44,659 nt of DNA from Amphritea atlantica (GCF_018860855.1 NZ_JAHKQE010000032.1:1-44659), one strand, 5' to 3'. Positions 8,519-17,036 are shown, counted from the first letter of the stretch. Made by a program: numbers and translations. Notes: a model not told the origin generated them from the letters alone.

Positions 8519-8552
8519 AAAAGGCCACACAGAATTTTCTGTATGGCCTTTT
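8519..8552 (-). terminator. Intrinsic terminator after the porin gene
   Basis: Hairpin with GGCCA and CAGAA arms pairing with TTCTG and TGGCC, flanked by A on one side and T on the other, so it can act on either strand. On the minus strand it follows the TorF-like porin gene and precedes the LysE gene. Confidence 0.8.
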
Positions 8553-8578
8553 TAGGTATATGAAGGGGCATATACCTA
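8553..8578. repeat. Perfect 10-bp inverted repeat
   Basis: TAGGTATATG and CATATACCTA with a six-base spacer (AAGGGG), located immediately beside the terminator downstream of the porin gene. It could form a second hairpin at the transcript end. Confidence 0.6.
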
Positions 8579-8614
8579 ATCATTATGCGAGTCATAGACT
8601 CGTCGGTTTAACGC

Positions 8615-9280
8615 TTAGAAGGTGCGTGACACACTGAACACGACGGTATCGTCATCAAAGTCATCGGTTGTGCTTCCTTCCACGTCGTTAGTCAGGTAAG
8701 CAAGTGATAGGTCTAAGCCCACAGCGTTGCCAGATAATCCGATGGAGTAATCTTCATAATCGTCGCTATAAGCATCACCGAAAGAGTGGCCTGCATGCAG
8801 ATCTAGTGCGATAGCATCGTTGATGCCATAGCTATAGTCTACGGCAAGGTAGTGTGATTCGTCGCCTGAGTTGGCGTAATCACCAGCATAGGCATAGCTA
8901 AAGCTGAAATCACTGTAGTAGAGGCTAGTGATCAGTTCTAGATAGTCATAGTCTTCGCCGCTATAGCCAGAATAAGTGTAATAGGCGGCCATCACATCAT
9001 ACGATAGCGCATCGTTAATATCGTTGGCGAAACCGACATAGTAGTCGATCTCAAGGTTTGCATCATCGTCAAAATCAACATTGCTGCCCCAGATGCCGGC
9101 ATAAACGCCGTTATCAAAACCAACATCTAAGCTGCCTTGGACGGCAGGATCACCCATCGTTTGAGAAAGGCCCCGAAAGCGATAGTCATTGGTGAATGAC
9201 ACTGTGCCGGATACATCAGCCGCTTGAACCGCAGTACTCAAGGCCATGGCTGTTACTAGCCCAGTAAGAATCTTTTTCAT
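8615..9280 (-). CDS. TorF-family putative porin
   Basis: A 221-aa outer-membrane protein with a clear Sec signal peptide (MKKILTGLVTAMALSTAVQA, cleavage before ADVSG). The mature part has the hallmark start GTVSFTNDYRFRGLSQT of the TIGR02001/TorF-like family, alternating beta-strand patterns rich in Tyr and Asp, and ends in Phe as outer-membrane barrels usually do (SVSRTF). The function is probably a small passive pore; the substrate is unknown. The unusually acidic mature sequence suits a marine environment (inference). GAGGAA before the ATG supports the start. Confidence 0.88.
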   Translation of the reverse strand: MKKILTGLVTAMALSTAVQAADVSGTVSFTNDYRFRGLSQTMGDPAVQGSLDVGFDNGVYAGIWGSNVDFDDDANLEIDYYVGFANDINDALSYDVMAAYYTYSGYSGEDYDYLELITSLYYSDFSFSYAYAGDYANSGDESHYLAVDYSYGINDAIALDLHAGHSFGDAYSDDYEDYSIGLSGNAVGLDLSLAYLTNDVEGSTTDDFDDDTVVFSVSRTF

Positions 9281-9354
9281 CGGTCGTTCCTCAGATTATG
9301 TATGAGTCTTGATTATCTAGAGATCGGTGAGTGAAAGGCTATACCCCGTGATGA

Positions 9355-9386
9355 GTACCTATGAGTATGTACCTATTAATAGGTAC
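9355..9386. promoter_or_regulatory. GTACCTA operator-like cluster with perfect 18-bp palindrome
   Basis: GTACCTA at 9355-9361, then the perfect palindrome GTACCTATTAATAGGTAC at 9369-9386, just upstream of the 40-aa ORF. The same TAGGTAC core recurs before the HxlR gene at 19201 and 19220, suggesting a shared regulator. Confidence 0.55.
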
Positions 9387-9406
9387 TTATTTATGGAGGC
9401 TTATTC

Positions 9407-9529
9407 ATGAGGTGTATTAAGAGAACGAATGAAGTCGCAGTAGCTAAAATCGACGGCTACCCCTTTGGATATATAGAGGAGGAGAGCTACCGCCGCCTAT
9501 ACTGGCAAATTAAAGGCTTAAGCCGTTAA
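9407..9529 (+). CDS. Unrecognised 40-aa small protein
   Basis: ATG 9407 is preceded by GGAGG with a seven-base spacer, the best ribosome binding site in the neighbourhood. The ORF runs 40 codons (starting MRCIKRTNEVAVAKIDGYPF) to TAA. The product is basic at both ends with an acidic middle (YIEEESY) and shows no membrane segment. I do not recognise it. It lies 92 bp before the aldehyde dehydrogenase gene and directly behind a palindromic operator-like element, so it may be co-transcribed with that gene. Confidence 0.5.
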   Translation: MRCIKRTNEVAVAKIDGYPFGYIEEESYRRLYWQIKGLSR

Positions 9530-9621
9530 CGCTTAATTAAATTAGCAGCGTAATTATTGAGTGGCAAAGCCGCTTTTAGTATTAAGGTTGCAGAAAACCG
9601 TGATGGTGGAGAACATAACCA

Positions 9622-11106
9622 ATGAAAAGTTATTCTGAATGGCAAGCTCAAAGTAAAACCCTGAACTTCCATCATCAGGCTTTTATTAATGGCGAATTTC
9701 AGCCAGCGGCGAGTGGCGAAACCTTCCCTTGTATTAACCCCGCGACCGAGCAAGTATTGGTCAATGTTGCGAGCTGCGATGAAGCCGATGTGAATGCGGC
9801 GGTGGCCGCTGCCCGTGAGGTTTTCCGGCTTGGCAGTTGGTCTGAGATGCACCCACGGGATCGGAAAAAGATTATGCTCCACTGGGCAGATTTGATTGAA
9901 CAGCATCAGGATGAATTTGCCTTGCTGGATACCTTGGATATGGGTAAATCGATCTCGGAAATGGTAAATATCGATGTGCCCGATGCGATCGATTGCATTC
10001 GTTGGACCGCCGAGAGCATCGATAAAGTCTATGGTGAAATTGCGCCGACAGGGCATGACACCCTTGCGATGATTCATCATCAACCGGTGGGTGTCGTAGG
10101 CGCTATTACCCCTTGGAACTATCCGTTATTGATGGTGAGTTGGAAGATCGCTCCAGCACTGGCGGCGGGTAACTCTGTAGTGCTTAAACCTTCAGAAAAA
10201 TCCCCGTTAAGTGCTCTACGGTTGGCGGAACTTGCCGTACAAGCCGGTATTCCTGCAGGTGTATTGAATGTGTTGCCAGGCTTTGGGCATACCGCGGGTA
10301 AAGCCTTGGCGTTGCATATGGATGTTAATGTGCTGGCATTTACGGGATCAACCCGAGTGGCGGGTATGTTGATGGGCTATGCTGGCCAAACAAATATGAA
10401 GCGGGTGTGGTTGGAAGCGGGCGGTAAATCGCCGAACCTTGTATTTGCCGATGCGGATATTAAAGCCGCAGCAGCCGCGTCTGCGGCGGCGATCTTCTGT
10501 AATCAGGGCGAAGTATGCATCGCTTGTTCTCGTCTTTATGTGGATAAAAGCATCAAGGAGGAATTTGTGGCGGCCTTGGTGGAAGCGGCCGCGAGCTTTC
10601 AGCCAGGTGATCCGCTAGACCCTGCGACCACAATGGGCCCGATGGTGGATGGCACCCAGCTCGCCACAGTCGAACGTTATATTCGCTTGGCTCAGGAAGA
10701 GGGCGGTCATGTGATCATGGGCGGGCTGCCAGAATATCAGCAAGGTAAAGGCTTCTTTGCTAAGCCAACCATTGTCGATAATGCCCACAACGGCATGACC
10801 TTTGTGAAAGAGGAGATCTTCGGGCCGGTGCTAGCCGTTTGTGAGTTCGAGACTGAAGAGGAGGCTATCGCGTTGGCCAATGATTCTGTCTATGGTCTAG
10901 GGGCGGCTGTTTGGACGCAAAACCTTTCCCGTGCTCACCGAGTCAGTCGCAAAGTCGAAAGTGGTATGGTTTGGGTCAATACTTGGGGCGAAGGCGATTC
11001 CACGGTACCTTTTGGTGGCGTTAAAGCGTCAGGTAACGGCCGGGATAAGTCGCTGCATGCACTGGAAAAATATACTGATATTAAGAATGTACTGATTCGC
11101 TTGTAA
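9622..11106 (+). CDS. puuC: Aldehyde dehydrogenase, PuuC type (gamma-glutamyl-gamma-aminobutyraldehyde dehydrogenase)
   Basis: A 494-aa NAD(P)-dependent aldehyde dehydrogenase. Catalytic residues are all present: N166 in TPWNYP, E265 in LEAGGKSP, and the nucleophile C299 in NQGEVCIACSR; the FGP motif (EEIFGP) follows. Length and the N-terminal start resemble E. coli PuuC, which oxidises gamma-glutamyl-gamma-aminobutyraldehyde in putrescine breakdown. That role fits the PuuB-like and ligase genes elsewhere in the window, although this gene lies apart from them. Related ALDHs act on betaine or other amino aldehydes, so the exact substrate is inferred. An intrinsic terminator follows. Confidence 0.82.
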   Translation: MKSYSEWQAQSKTLNFHHQAFINGEFQPAASGETFPCINPATEQVLVNVASCDEADVNAAVAAAREVFRLGSWSEMHPRDRKKIMLHWADLIEQHQDEFALLDTLDMGKSISEMVNIDVPDAIDCIRWTAESIDKVYGEIAPTGHDTLAMIHHQPVGVVGAITPWNYPLLMVSWKIAPALAAGNSVVLKPSEKSPLSALRLAELAVQAGIPAGVLNVLPGFGHTAGKALALHMDVNVLAFTGSTRVAGMLMGYAGQTNMKRVWLEAGGKSPNLVFADADIKAAAAASAAAIFCNQGEVCIACSRLYVDKSIKEEFVAALVEAAASFQPGDPLDPATTMGPMVDGTQLATVERYIRLAQEEGGHVIMGGLPEYQQGKGFFAKPTIVDNAHNGMTFVKEEIFGPVLAVCEFETEEEAIALANDSVYGLGAAVWTQNLSRAHRVSRKVESGMVWVNTWGEGDSTVPFGGVKASGNGRDKSLHALEKYTDIKNVLIRL

Positions 11107-11153
11107 GCTGACACTCAAATAGCGGTACGCTGAGTATCGCTAAAAAGAACAAT

Positions 11154-11184
11154 AAAGGCTGATGTTAACGCATCGGCCTTTTTT
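11154..11184 (+). terminator. Intrinsic terminator after puuC
   Basis: Stem AAAGGCTGATG/CATCGGCCTTT (one G-U pair), loop TTAACG, with the T run at 11179-11184. The 13 bases GCCTTTTTTATGG are identical to those at the terminators at 1686 and 4256. Confidence 0.88.
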
Positions 11185-11305
11185 ATGGTGCGTGGATGAG
11201 CACTACCCCAAGGTGTCGGGTTAGCCAATAGGTTAGCTTGTCGGTTAAGATACCGCTTTGCTAACGACGTTAAATCCCTAACTACCTTTATGCTACTGAG
11301 TCAAA

Positions 11306-12703
11306 ATGATGGATATGCAGTTAAACAGAGACCTTGATAGTTTAAATCTGGCTTTAGATGCCTTAGATGAATGGGTTGTTGTCGTTGACCATGTCGCTAA
11401 AATTCAATTTATTAATCGGCCCTATGCACAGTTTCTTGGCATTAAACGGGAAGAGGCCTATGGGTTCAACGTTGTTGATGTGATTGAAAATACGCGGATG
11501 CATTCCGTGCTTGAAAGTGGCGAAAAAGAGTTGTCGAGGTTACAGGAGATACGCGGACGGCACATGATTGCCAACCGTTATCCTATTCGTCGAGCGGGTA
11601 AAATTATCGGCGCCATTGGTTTTGTGGTCTACCACGACACCCATCAATGGCAGCAAATAAACACTCAGATTAAGGCGCTGGTATCCGATTTAGATTATTA
11701 CCGTCGCGCCCTCGATAAAGAGCAAACCGGTGCGCATTATCATATCAATGACTTGATAGGCCGCAGCCCAGCTATTCAAAATGTAAATGAAAAAATCAAG
11801 AAAGTGGCGGGTGGCGATGCCTCTGTACTCATCCGGGGTGAGTCCGGTACCGGTAAAGAGTTGTACGCCCATGCACTGCACTTATTATCTGAACGATCCA
11901 AAGGGCCCTTCATTAAGATTAACTGTGCCGCTATTCCTGAACACCTATTGGAGTCAGAGCTCTTTGGTTATGCCGAAGGTGCTTTTACTGGCGCTAAGCG
12001 CGGTGGTAAGCAGGGTAAGTTTCAATTAGCCAACAAAGGCACTCTGTTTCTCGATGAAATCGGTGATATGCCGTTGAGCATGCAGGCCAAACTGCTACGC
12101 GTATTGCAAGATCGTGAGATTGAGGCGGTGGGTTCTAATCGGTTAGTGAAAATAGATGTGCGCCTAGTCACGGCGACTCACCAACCATTGGAAAAATTAG
12201 TTGAGTCAAATGAGTTTCGTGAGGATCTTTATTACCGCATCAATGTTGTTTCCGTTGCATTGCCGCCACTTAGGGATCGTCGTGAAGATATTCCAGCGCT
12301 GGCCGAGCACTTTCTCACCCGTTTAGCGAGTCGTACCGGACGTAGAGCGCCTAAATTGACGGTCGATGCTTTAACGCGGATGTTGGAATATGCTTGGCCA
12401 GGTAATGTGCGGGAAATGGAAAATGCGATTGAATCGGCATTTTACCTTAGCCAAGGTTATAAGATCTCTTTGCAGGCCCTGCCTGCGGCCTTAACTGAAG
12501 GTATTGATATCAGTGATCATCATCTGGAAAAGGGAACCTTAAAAGAGCGGTTAGCTTTAGCCGAAAAGGAGATACTTGAGCAGACTCTCGTGGCTTGCAA
12601 AGGTAATCGTCAACAGGCAGCTAAGGTGCTGGGTATCGGTAAAACAACGATTTATGACAAATTAGTTCGCTATCAACTAACCGGCGAATCATTCAATGAT
12701 TGA
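11306..12703 (+). CDS. Sigma-54-dependent activator (PAS-AAA+-Fis) of the TRAP/3-hydroxybutyrate module
   Basis: A 465-aa bacterial enhancer-binding protein. An N-terminal PAS-like sensor lies at about residues 12-115. The AAA+ domain has Walker A GESGTGKE (178-185), the sigma-54 contact loop GAFTGA (225-230) and Walker B LFLDEIGD (247-254). A Fis-type HTH is at about 430-460 (NRQQAAKVLGIGKTTIYDKL). There is no receiver domain, so it likely senses a small ligand through PAS. The gene precedes dctPQM-bdhA in the same direction; between them are three similar 16-bp sites and a -24/-12 promoter. It is therefore the probable activator of that operon. The role resembles HbcR of Pseudomonas, a sigma-54 activator of 3-hydroxybutyrate use. 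Confidence 0.9.
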   Translation: MMDMQLNRDLDSLNLALDALDEWVVVVDHVAKIQFINRPYAQFLGIKREEAYGFNVVDVIENTRMHSVLESGEKELSRLQEIRGRHMIANRYPIRRAGKIIGAIGFVVYHDTHQWQQINTQIKALVSDLDYYRRALDKEQTGAHYHINDLIGRSPAIQNVNEKIKKVAGGDASVLIRGESGTGKELYAHALHLLSERSKGPFIKINCAAIPEHLLESELFGYAEGAFTGAKRGGKQGKFQLANKGTLFLDEIGDMPLSMQAKLLRVLQDREIEAVGSNRLVKIDVRLVTATHQPLEKLVESNEFREDLYYRINVVSVALPPLRDRREDIPALAEHFLTRLASRTGRRAPKLTVDALTRMLEYAWPGNVREMENAIESAFYLSQGYKISLQALPAALTEGIDISDHHLEKGTLKERLALAEKEILEQTLVACKGNRQQAAKVLGIGKTTIYDKLVRYQLTGESFND

Positions 12704-12981
12704 TGGTTATCATCAGCTTGTTGCTAGGCTGCTCAGAGAAAGACGCTAATTACATAACTACAAGCTCTCTTGGGTGTTTGCACTGGATGATTTATCGAGT
12801 GCAATAAACTCAATCCTCAATGTGTATCCCTTCATCTCATTTTATTCAGTTTTCGATTATCGATAACGTGAATATTCTCCTGCATAAACGATCAAACGTG
12901 GGCCGTACTTGCCGTTATTGGCTCGATAACACACTGAAATTTAAGACTTTAGTATGATAAATAAGGCATAACCCGTATTTT

Positions 12982-12997
12982 TTCCTGTTTATCGGAA
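12982..12997. promoter_or_regulatory. Upstream activator site 1
   Basis: TTCCTGTTTATCGGAA, an interrupted palindrome (TTCC...GGAA) centred about 180 bp upstream of the -24/-12 promoter. Site 3 in reverse complement matches it at 14 of 16 positions. Confidence 0.65.
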
Positions 12998-13000
12998 TCG

Positions 13001-13016
13001 TTCCGGTTATTCGGAC
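13001..13016. promoter_or_regulatory. Upstream activator site 2
   Basis: TTCCGGTTATTCGGAC matches site 1 at 12 of 16 positions and starts 19 bp after it, close to two helical turns. Confidence 0.5.
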
Positions 13017-13056
13017 ACCTATAACGAGTGGGTTTGAAGGCATTTGCATCAATAGA

Positions 13057-13072
13057 TTCCGGAAAACAGGAA
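13057..13072. promoter_or_regulatory. Upstream activator site 3
   Basis: TTCCGGAAAACAGGAA; its reverse complement TTCCTGTTTTCCGGAA matches site 1 at 14 of 16 positions. The centre is about 110 bp upstream of the promoter, a normal distance for enhancer-binding proteins. Confidence 0.65.
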
Positions 13073-13158
13073 TATGTGAGGTCTTTTTAAAGAGGGAAAT
13101 AGGTCAAAAGTAATAGTGGTTTTTTCAAGTTGTTGATTTTAAATGTATTTTTGTTATC

Positions 13159-13174
13159 TGGCTCAAGTGTTGCT
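13159..13174 (+). promoter_or_regulatory. Sigma-54 (-24/-12) promoter for dctPQM-bdhA
   Basis: TGGCTCAAGTGTTGCT fits the consensus TGGCACGN4TTGCW with exact spacing, the invariant GG and GC dinucleotides in place and only two mismatches. Transcription would start near 13185, about 60 bp before dctP. Confidence 0.82.
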
Positions 13175-13244
13175 TTAAGTAAAAGGCTAGCACGCAAAGT
13201 GGCTAGCAATTCCTAAAATAATCATAAAAATTAGGGTTGATATC

Positions 13245-14285
13245 ATGATAAAAAAACCTTTCGTTGCTGCAATAGCGGCTGCGACGATCGCTCTATCGAC
13301 AACCTCTCTCGCTGATGGTCCAAAAAGTATTGATGTTGCTAGTACATTTGCGACTAACAACTTTCTTGGTGCCGGTGCCCAGTATATGGGTAAGCAGATC
13401 AAAGTCGCCTCTGATGGTAAAATCAACTTTCGTGTACATGAGCCGGGTGATCTAGTCCCTGCTTTTGAAGTATTCAATGCGGTCTCTACCGGCGCTATTG
13501 ATGCTGGCTGGGATTGGATGGGCTATTGGGCCGGTACAATTCCTCTACTGAACCTGTATGGCGCACTGCCGTTTGGTCCAACACCTGAAGCCTTTGCTTC
13601 TTGGATGTGGGCGGGTGATGGTACTAAATTCGTTCAGGCGGCTTATGATGATTACAATATTAAGGTTCTGCCTTGTTTTGTATCACCACAAGAAACCGGC
13701 GGCTTTTATAACAAAGAGATTAACTCTGCCAGCGATTTTGATGGCCTACGTTTCCGGATCTCTGGTTTAGGTGCGCGAGTACTTAACAAGTTTGGAGCTT
13801 CGACTCAGCTAGTGCCCGGTGGTGAAATATTCCTAGCACTGGAACGTGGTCGTATCGATGGTGCGGAGTTCTCCGTTCCCCAGGTAGATGAAGTAATGGG
13901 CTTTAATGACATTACCAAATACTACTACTTCCCCGGTTGGCATCAGTCTGCAAGTTGGTTCTCTCTGATCATCAATAAAGATGTTTGGGCTAAGTATAGC
14001 GAGAAGCAGCAGCAACAGTTCCAGACCGCTTGTCAGTCTACTCTAGCTTGGTCTATGACCTCTTCACCACCAGAGCAGATGCGTGCTATTGCTCGGATGG
14101 AAAAGAAAGAAGGCTTCGAAGTTAGACGCTTTAATGATGAAACCTTGACTGAGCTTGAAGGCGCTTGGAATGAAGTCCTCGCTGAAGAGATGAAGACTAA
14201 CCCAAGCTTCAAAGAGGCTTATGAGTCATTGATGGCGCATGCCAAACTGATCGATGGTTGGTATGACTTGCAGGAGCTAAAATAA
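13245..14285 (+). CDS. dctP: TRAP transporter solute-binding protein (DctP family)
   Basis: A 346-aa periplasmic DctP-type receptor with a Sec signal peptide (about 23 residues, cleavage after SLA). Typical motifs are FNAVSTGAIDAGW near residue 78, PFGPTPEAF, and DFDGLRFRISGLGARVLNKFGASTQLVPGGEIFLALERGRIDGAE, where R171-type arginines usually contact the carboxylate of the ligand. The sequence style (WDWMGYWAG, GWHQSASWFSLIINKDVW) resembles TRAP receptors for 2-oxo and hydroxy acids (TakP-like). Together with the bdhA-like gene at the operon end, 3-hydroxybutyrate or a similar hydroxy acid is the inferred substrate. AGGG nine bases upstream supports the ATG. The stop overlaps the next start. 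Confidence 0.9.
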   Translation: MIKKPFVAAIAAATIALSTTSLADGPKSIDVASTFATNNFLGAGAQYMGKQIKVASDGKINFRVHEPGDLVPAFEVFNAVSTGAIDAGWDWMGYWAGTIPLLNLYGALPFGPTPEAFASWMWAGDGTKFVQAAYDDYNIKVLPCFVSPQETGGFYNKEINSASDFDGLRFRISGLGARVLNKFGASTQLVPGGEIFLALERGRIDGAEFSVPQVDEVMGFNDITKYYYFPGWHQSASWFSLIINKDVWAKYSEKQQQQFQTACQSTLAWSMTSSPPEQMRAIARMEKKEGFEVRRFNDETLTELEGAWNEVLAEEMKTNPSFKEAYESLMAHAKLIDGWYDLQELK

Positions 14286-14896
14286 TGAAAGACGCCGTTC
14301 ACTTAAAAGTGGCGGCGGCCCTGCATCAAATCTCCCAACCCCTCATCGGGGTGGGAGTTTGGGTGGGACGGTTGACTAGCTGGCTCGTTCTGGCAGTCAT
14401 CGCCGCGGTCATGACAACGATTATCATGAATGTCTTAGGTATGAATGAGCTGTTGCGTTGGGATAGTGATGTGTTTCTTTTTAAAAATGCTTTCACCATC
14501 AACTCCGCGACTGAGCTGCAGTGGTACCTCTACGGTTTTCTAGTACTTTTTTCATCAACCTACGCTTTGCATACCAACTCTCATGTACGGGTTGACCTGT
14601 TATATCATCGTTTTTCCCCAAGAGGTCAGCATCTCGTTGATGTAATTGGGCATCTATTTTTGTTAATTCCTTTTTGTCTAATGGTTGCCTATCTTTATTG
14701 GCCCCAGGTGATGATGAGTTTTAATTCAGGCGAACAATCAAATTTTGGCGGCCTTACTGATCGCTATATCATCAAAGGTGCGCTATCGGTGGCCTTAGTC
14801 TTTATGGCCTTAAATGCTTTAGGGCGAGTTTTCTATAGTCTTTCAATTGTCTTGGATCCTACACGAGCAACGAAGGAGCCTTTCCATGTTCATTGA
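14285..14896 (+). CDS. dctQ: TRAP transporter small membrane subunit (DctQ)
   Basis: A 203-aa inner-membrane protein with four hydrophobic segments (about residues 24-48, 75-97, 120-142 and 164-190), as in DctQ subunits. The segment STYALHTNSHVRVDLLYHRFSPRGQHLVDVIGHL is the conserved DctQ signature around the HVRVD motif. The start codon shares one base with the dctP stop (TAATG), so the genes are translationally coupled. It pairs with DctM to form the sodium-driven importer. Confidence 0.9.
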   Translation: MKDAVHLKVAAALHQISQPLIGVGVWVGRLTSWLVLAVIAAVMTTIIMNVLGMNELLRWDSDVFLFKNAFTINSATELQWYLYGFLVLFSSTYALHTNSHVRVDLLYHRFSPRGQHLVDVIGHLFLLIPFCLMVAYLYWPQVMMSFNSGEQSNFGGLTDRYIIKGALSVALVFMALNALGRVFYSLSIVLDPTRATKEPFHVH

Positions 14897-16226
14897 ATAT
14901 ATGCTGCCTATCTTGATGGTAGTCTGTCTGTTAATCGGTATTTTTACAGGCTATCCCGTTGCGTTTGTCTTGGGTGGCCTGAGTATTATATTTTCCCTGG
15001 TTGCGGATGTTCCTCTGCCTTATCTCGGCATAATGGGATCACGTATTTTCGGTGGAGTCGTTGAGAACTGGCTGTATATCGCTATTCCGCTCTTCGTTTT
15101 TATGGGTTTGATGTTAGAAAAATCTGGCGTTGCTAGCCGTCTCTTGTTGACGTTGCAGAGACTCTTTGGCCAAGTGCGTGGTGGTCTAGCAATATCGGTG
15201 GCCCTGCTCGGAGTGGTCATGGCCGCAAGTACCGGGATTGTCGGTGCGTCTGTTGTAATGCTGGGGATGTTAGCGCTGCCAGTCATGCTCAAACAAAATT
15301 ACAAGGAGGAGATGGCCTTAGGGGTAGTCGCCGCTTCAGGTACCTTGGGCATTCTTATTCCACCTTCCATTATGTTGGTGCTCATGGGCTCCATTATGCA
15401 GGTATCGGTCGGTGATCTTTTTAAGGCGGCATTGATACCCGGTTTGATGTTAGGTGTGCTGTATGTTGCATTCATACTGATTACCGGCTGGCTTAAGCCT
15501 GAGTGGATGCCTTTAGCCGATCCTGATGATCTAGACACGGATACCACACCTTTACCCTTAGCTCTGCTAAGAGACCTTGTCGGGCCTGTTTTTCTGATGG
15601 TGGCTGTACTGGGCTCTATTATGAGTGGTATTGCCACACCGACAGAAGCGGCAGCCATCGGCGCCTTAGGTGCAATCTTTTTGGCTATCTTCGCTAGCAA
15701 GTTGGACTATGTCACCTTGCGAGACGTCTGTTATGACACCGCTAAAAGTACCGCTATGATCGTCTTTATTGTCGTCGCGGCAACGGCTTTTAGTCTAATA
15801 TTCAAAAAGCTTGGCGGTGACTATCTCATTATGGATATTGTCGACTCTATCGGCTTAGGCCCTTATGGTTTACTTTTATCCATCATGCTCATGATCTTCG
15901 TTCTTGGGTTTTTCCTCGAATGGATAGAAATTAGCTATGTAGTTTTACCGTTGTTATTGCCGGTGATTAGCTTGCTCGATTTTGGTATGTCATCCCAAGC
16001 GACATTGGTTTGGTTTGCTATTCTGATGGCAATAAACTTACAAACGAGCTTTTTAACACCGCCTTTTGGCTATGCTCTTTTTTACTTAAAAGGGGTTACT
16101 GATAGCAGTGTTAAAATAACGACTATTTATCGTTCGATTATTCCTTATGTCTTGTTACAGGTGACAGGCTTAATACTTTGTATTGCTTTTCCAGCCATTA
16201 TCCTTTGGCTACCAGGACTGTTATGA
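14886..16226 (+). CDS. dctM: TRAP transporter large membrane subunit (DctM)
   Basis: A 446-aa permease with about 12 hydrophobic segments and DctM hallmarks: GYPVAFVLGG near the N-terminus, the loop MAASTGIVGASVVMLGMLALPVM, SGTLGILIPPSIMLVLMGSIMQVSVGDLFKAALIPG, and TPTEAAAIGALGA. The start is ATG 14886, preceded by AAGGAG with a seven-base gap, and overlaps dctQ by 11 bp. An in-frame upstream TTG would add an unneeded N-terminal tail. It is the ion-coupled channel of the transporter. Confidence 0.92.
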   Translation: MFIEYMLPILMVVCLLIGIFTGYPVAFVLGGLSIIFSLVADVPLPYLGIMGSRIFGGVVENWLYIAIPLFVFMGLMLEKSGVASRLLLTLQRLFGQVRGGLAISVALLGVVMAASTGIVGASVVMLGMLALPVMLKQNYKEEMALGVVAASGTLGILIPPSIMLVLMGSIMQVSVGDLFKAALIPGLMLGVLYVAFILITGWLKPEWMPLADPDDLDTDTTPLPLALLRDLVGPVFLMVAVLGSIMSGIATPTEAAAIGALGAIFLAIFASKLDYVTLRDVCYDTAKSTAMIVFIVVAATAFSLIFKKLGGDYLIMDIVDSIGLGPYGLLLSIMLMIFVLGFFLEWIEISYVVLPLLLPVISLLDFGMSSQATLVWFAILMAINLQTSFLTPPFGYALFYLKGVTDSSVKITTIYRSIIPYVLLQVTGLILCIAFPAIILWLPGLL

Positions 16227-16262
16227 GCGTAAATAGACTGTATCAATGAAAAGGTGAAGAAT

Positions 16263-17036
16263 ATGGCTGGAAAACGAGTACTTATTACCGGAGGAGCTAA
16301 AGGCATTGGTTTTGAGGTTGCGAGCGCTTTCTTAGAGGAAGGGGATAGCGTGGCTATTCTCGATCTTGATAAAACAGCATTGGCCGAGGCACTAGACCTG
16401 CTTGGTGGTGCTGGGCCTGATCGCATGGGTGTTGCCTGTGATGTAACCGATGAAGAGGGCCTCAATGCCGCTATCGATCAAGTGGTGGAGCAGTTTGGTG
16501 GCCTAGATGTGCTGATCAATAACGCGGGTATACAACATGTTGCACCGATAGAAGACTTTCCATCTTCTAGTTATCGCAAGTTGTTAGATATCATGCTGGT
16601 GGCGCCTTTCTTGACGATTAAACGGGTCTTTCCTGTGATGAAGCAGCAAAAAGGTGGGCGCATCATCAACCTGGCTTCGATTAATGGATTAGTTGGTTTT
16701 GCGGGTAAGGCTGGCTATAACTCAGCTAAACATGGGGTGATCGGCTTAACTAAGGTGGCGGCGTTGGAAGGCGCTGAACATGGCATTACGGTCAATGCTT
16801 TGTGCCCTGGTTATGTGAATACCGAGTTAGTGCGTGGCCAGTTAAATGACCTAGCTAAAACACGGGGTGTACCCATAGAAAAAGTACTGGAGGAGGTTAT
16901 CTATCCTTTGGTACCGCAGAAGCGTTTGCTAGAGTCCCGTGAAGTGGCGGATTATTGCCTGTTTTTAGCCAGTGGCCGCGGGCGTGGTATTACCGGTCAA
17001 GCGGTTGTTATTGACGGTGGTTACACTGCTCAGTAG
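16263..17036 (+). CDS. bdhA: 3-hydroxybutyrate dehydrogenase-type SDR
   Basis: A 257-aa short-chain dehydrogenase. NAD-binding TGGAKGIG is at residues 9-16, NNAG at 86-89, and the catalytic S139, Y152 and K156 in YNSAK are all present. NNAGIQHVAPIEDFP is the signature of D-3-hydroxybutyrate dehydrogenases, as is CPGYVNTELV. The reaction is 3-hydroxybutyrate + NAD+ to acetoacetate + NADH. ATG 16263 is chosen because AAGG lies eight bases upstream; an in-frame GTG at 16254 overlaps that site. It is the last gene of the sigma-54-controlled TRAP operon, so import and oxidation of the same substrate are probably coupled. Confidence 0.87.
   Translation: MAGKRVLITGGAKGIGFEVASAFLEEGDSVAILDLDKTALAEALDLLGGAGPDRMGVACDVTDEEGLNAAIDQVVEQFGGLDVLINNAGIQHVAPIEDFPSSSYRKLLDIMLVAPFLTIKRVFPVMKQQKGGRIINLASINGLVGFAGKAGYNSAKHGVIGLTKVAALEGAEHGITVNALCPGYVNTELVRGQLNDLAKTRGVPIEKVLEEVIYPLVPQKRLLESREVADYCLFLASGRGRGITGQAVVIDGGYTAQ

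Noticed and set aside
15299-15700. 133-codon minus-strand ORF inside dctM
   Set aside because: Antisense shadow of a TRAP permease gene with a simple-composition product (rich in Ala, Pro, Ser, Ile); no start signal.
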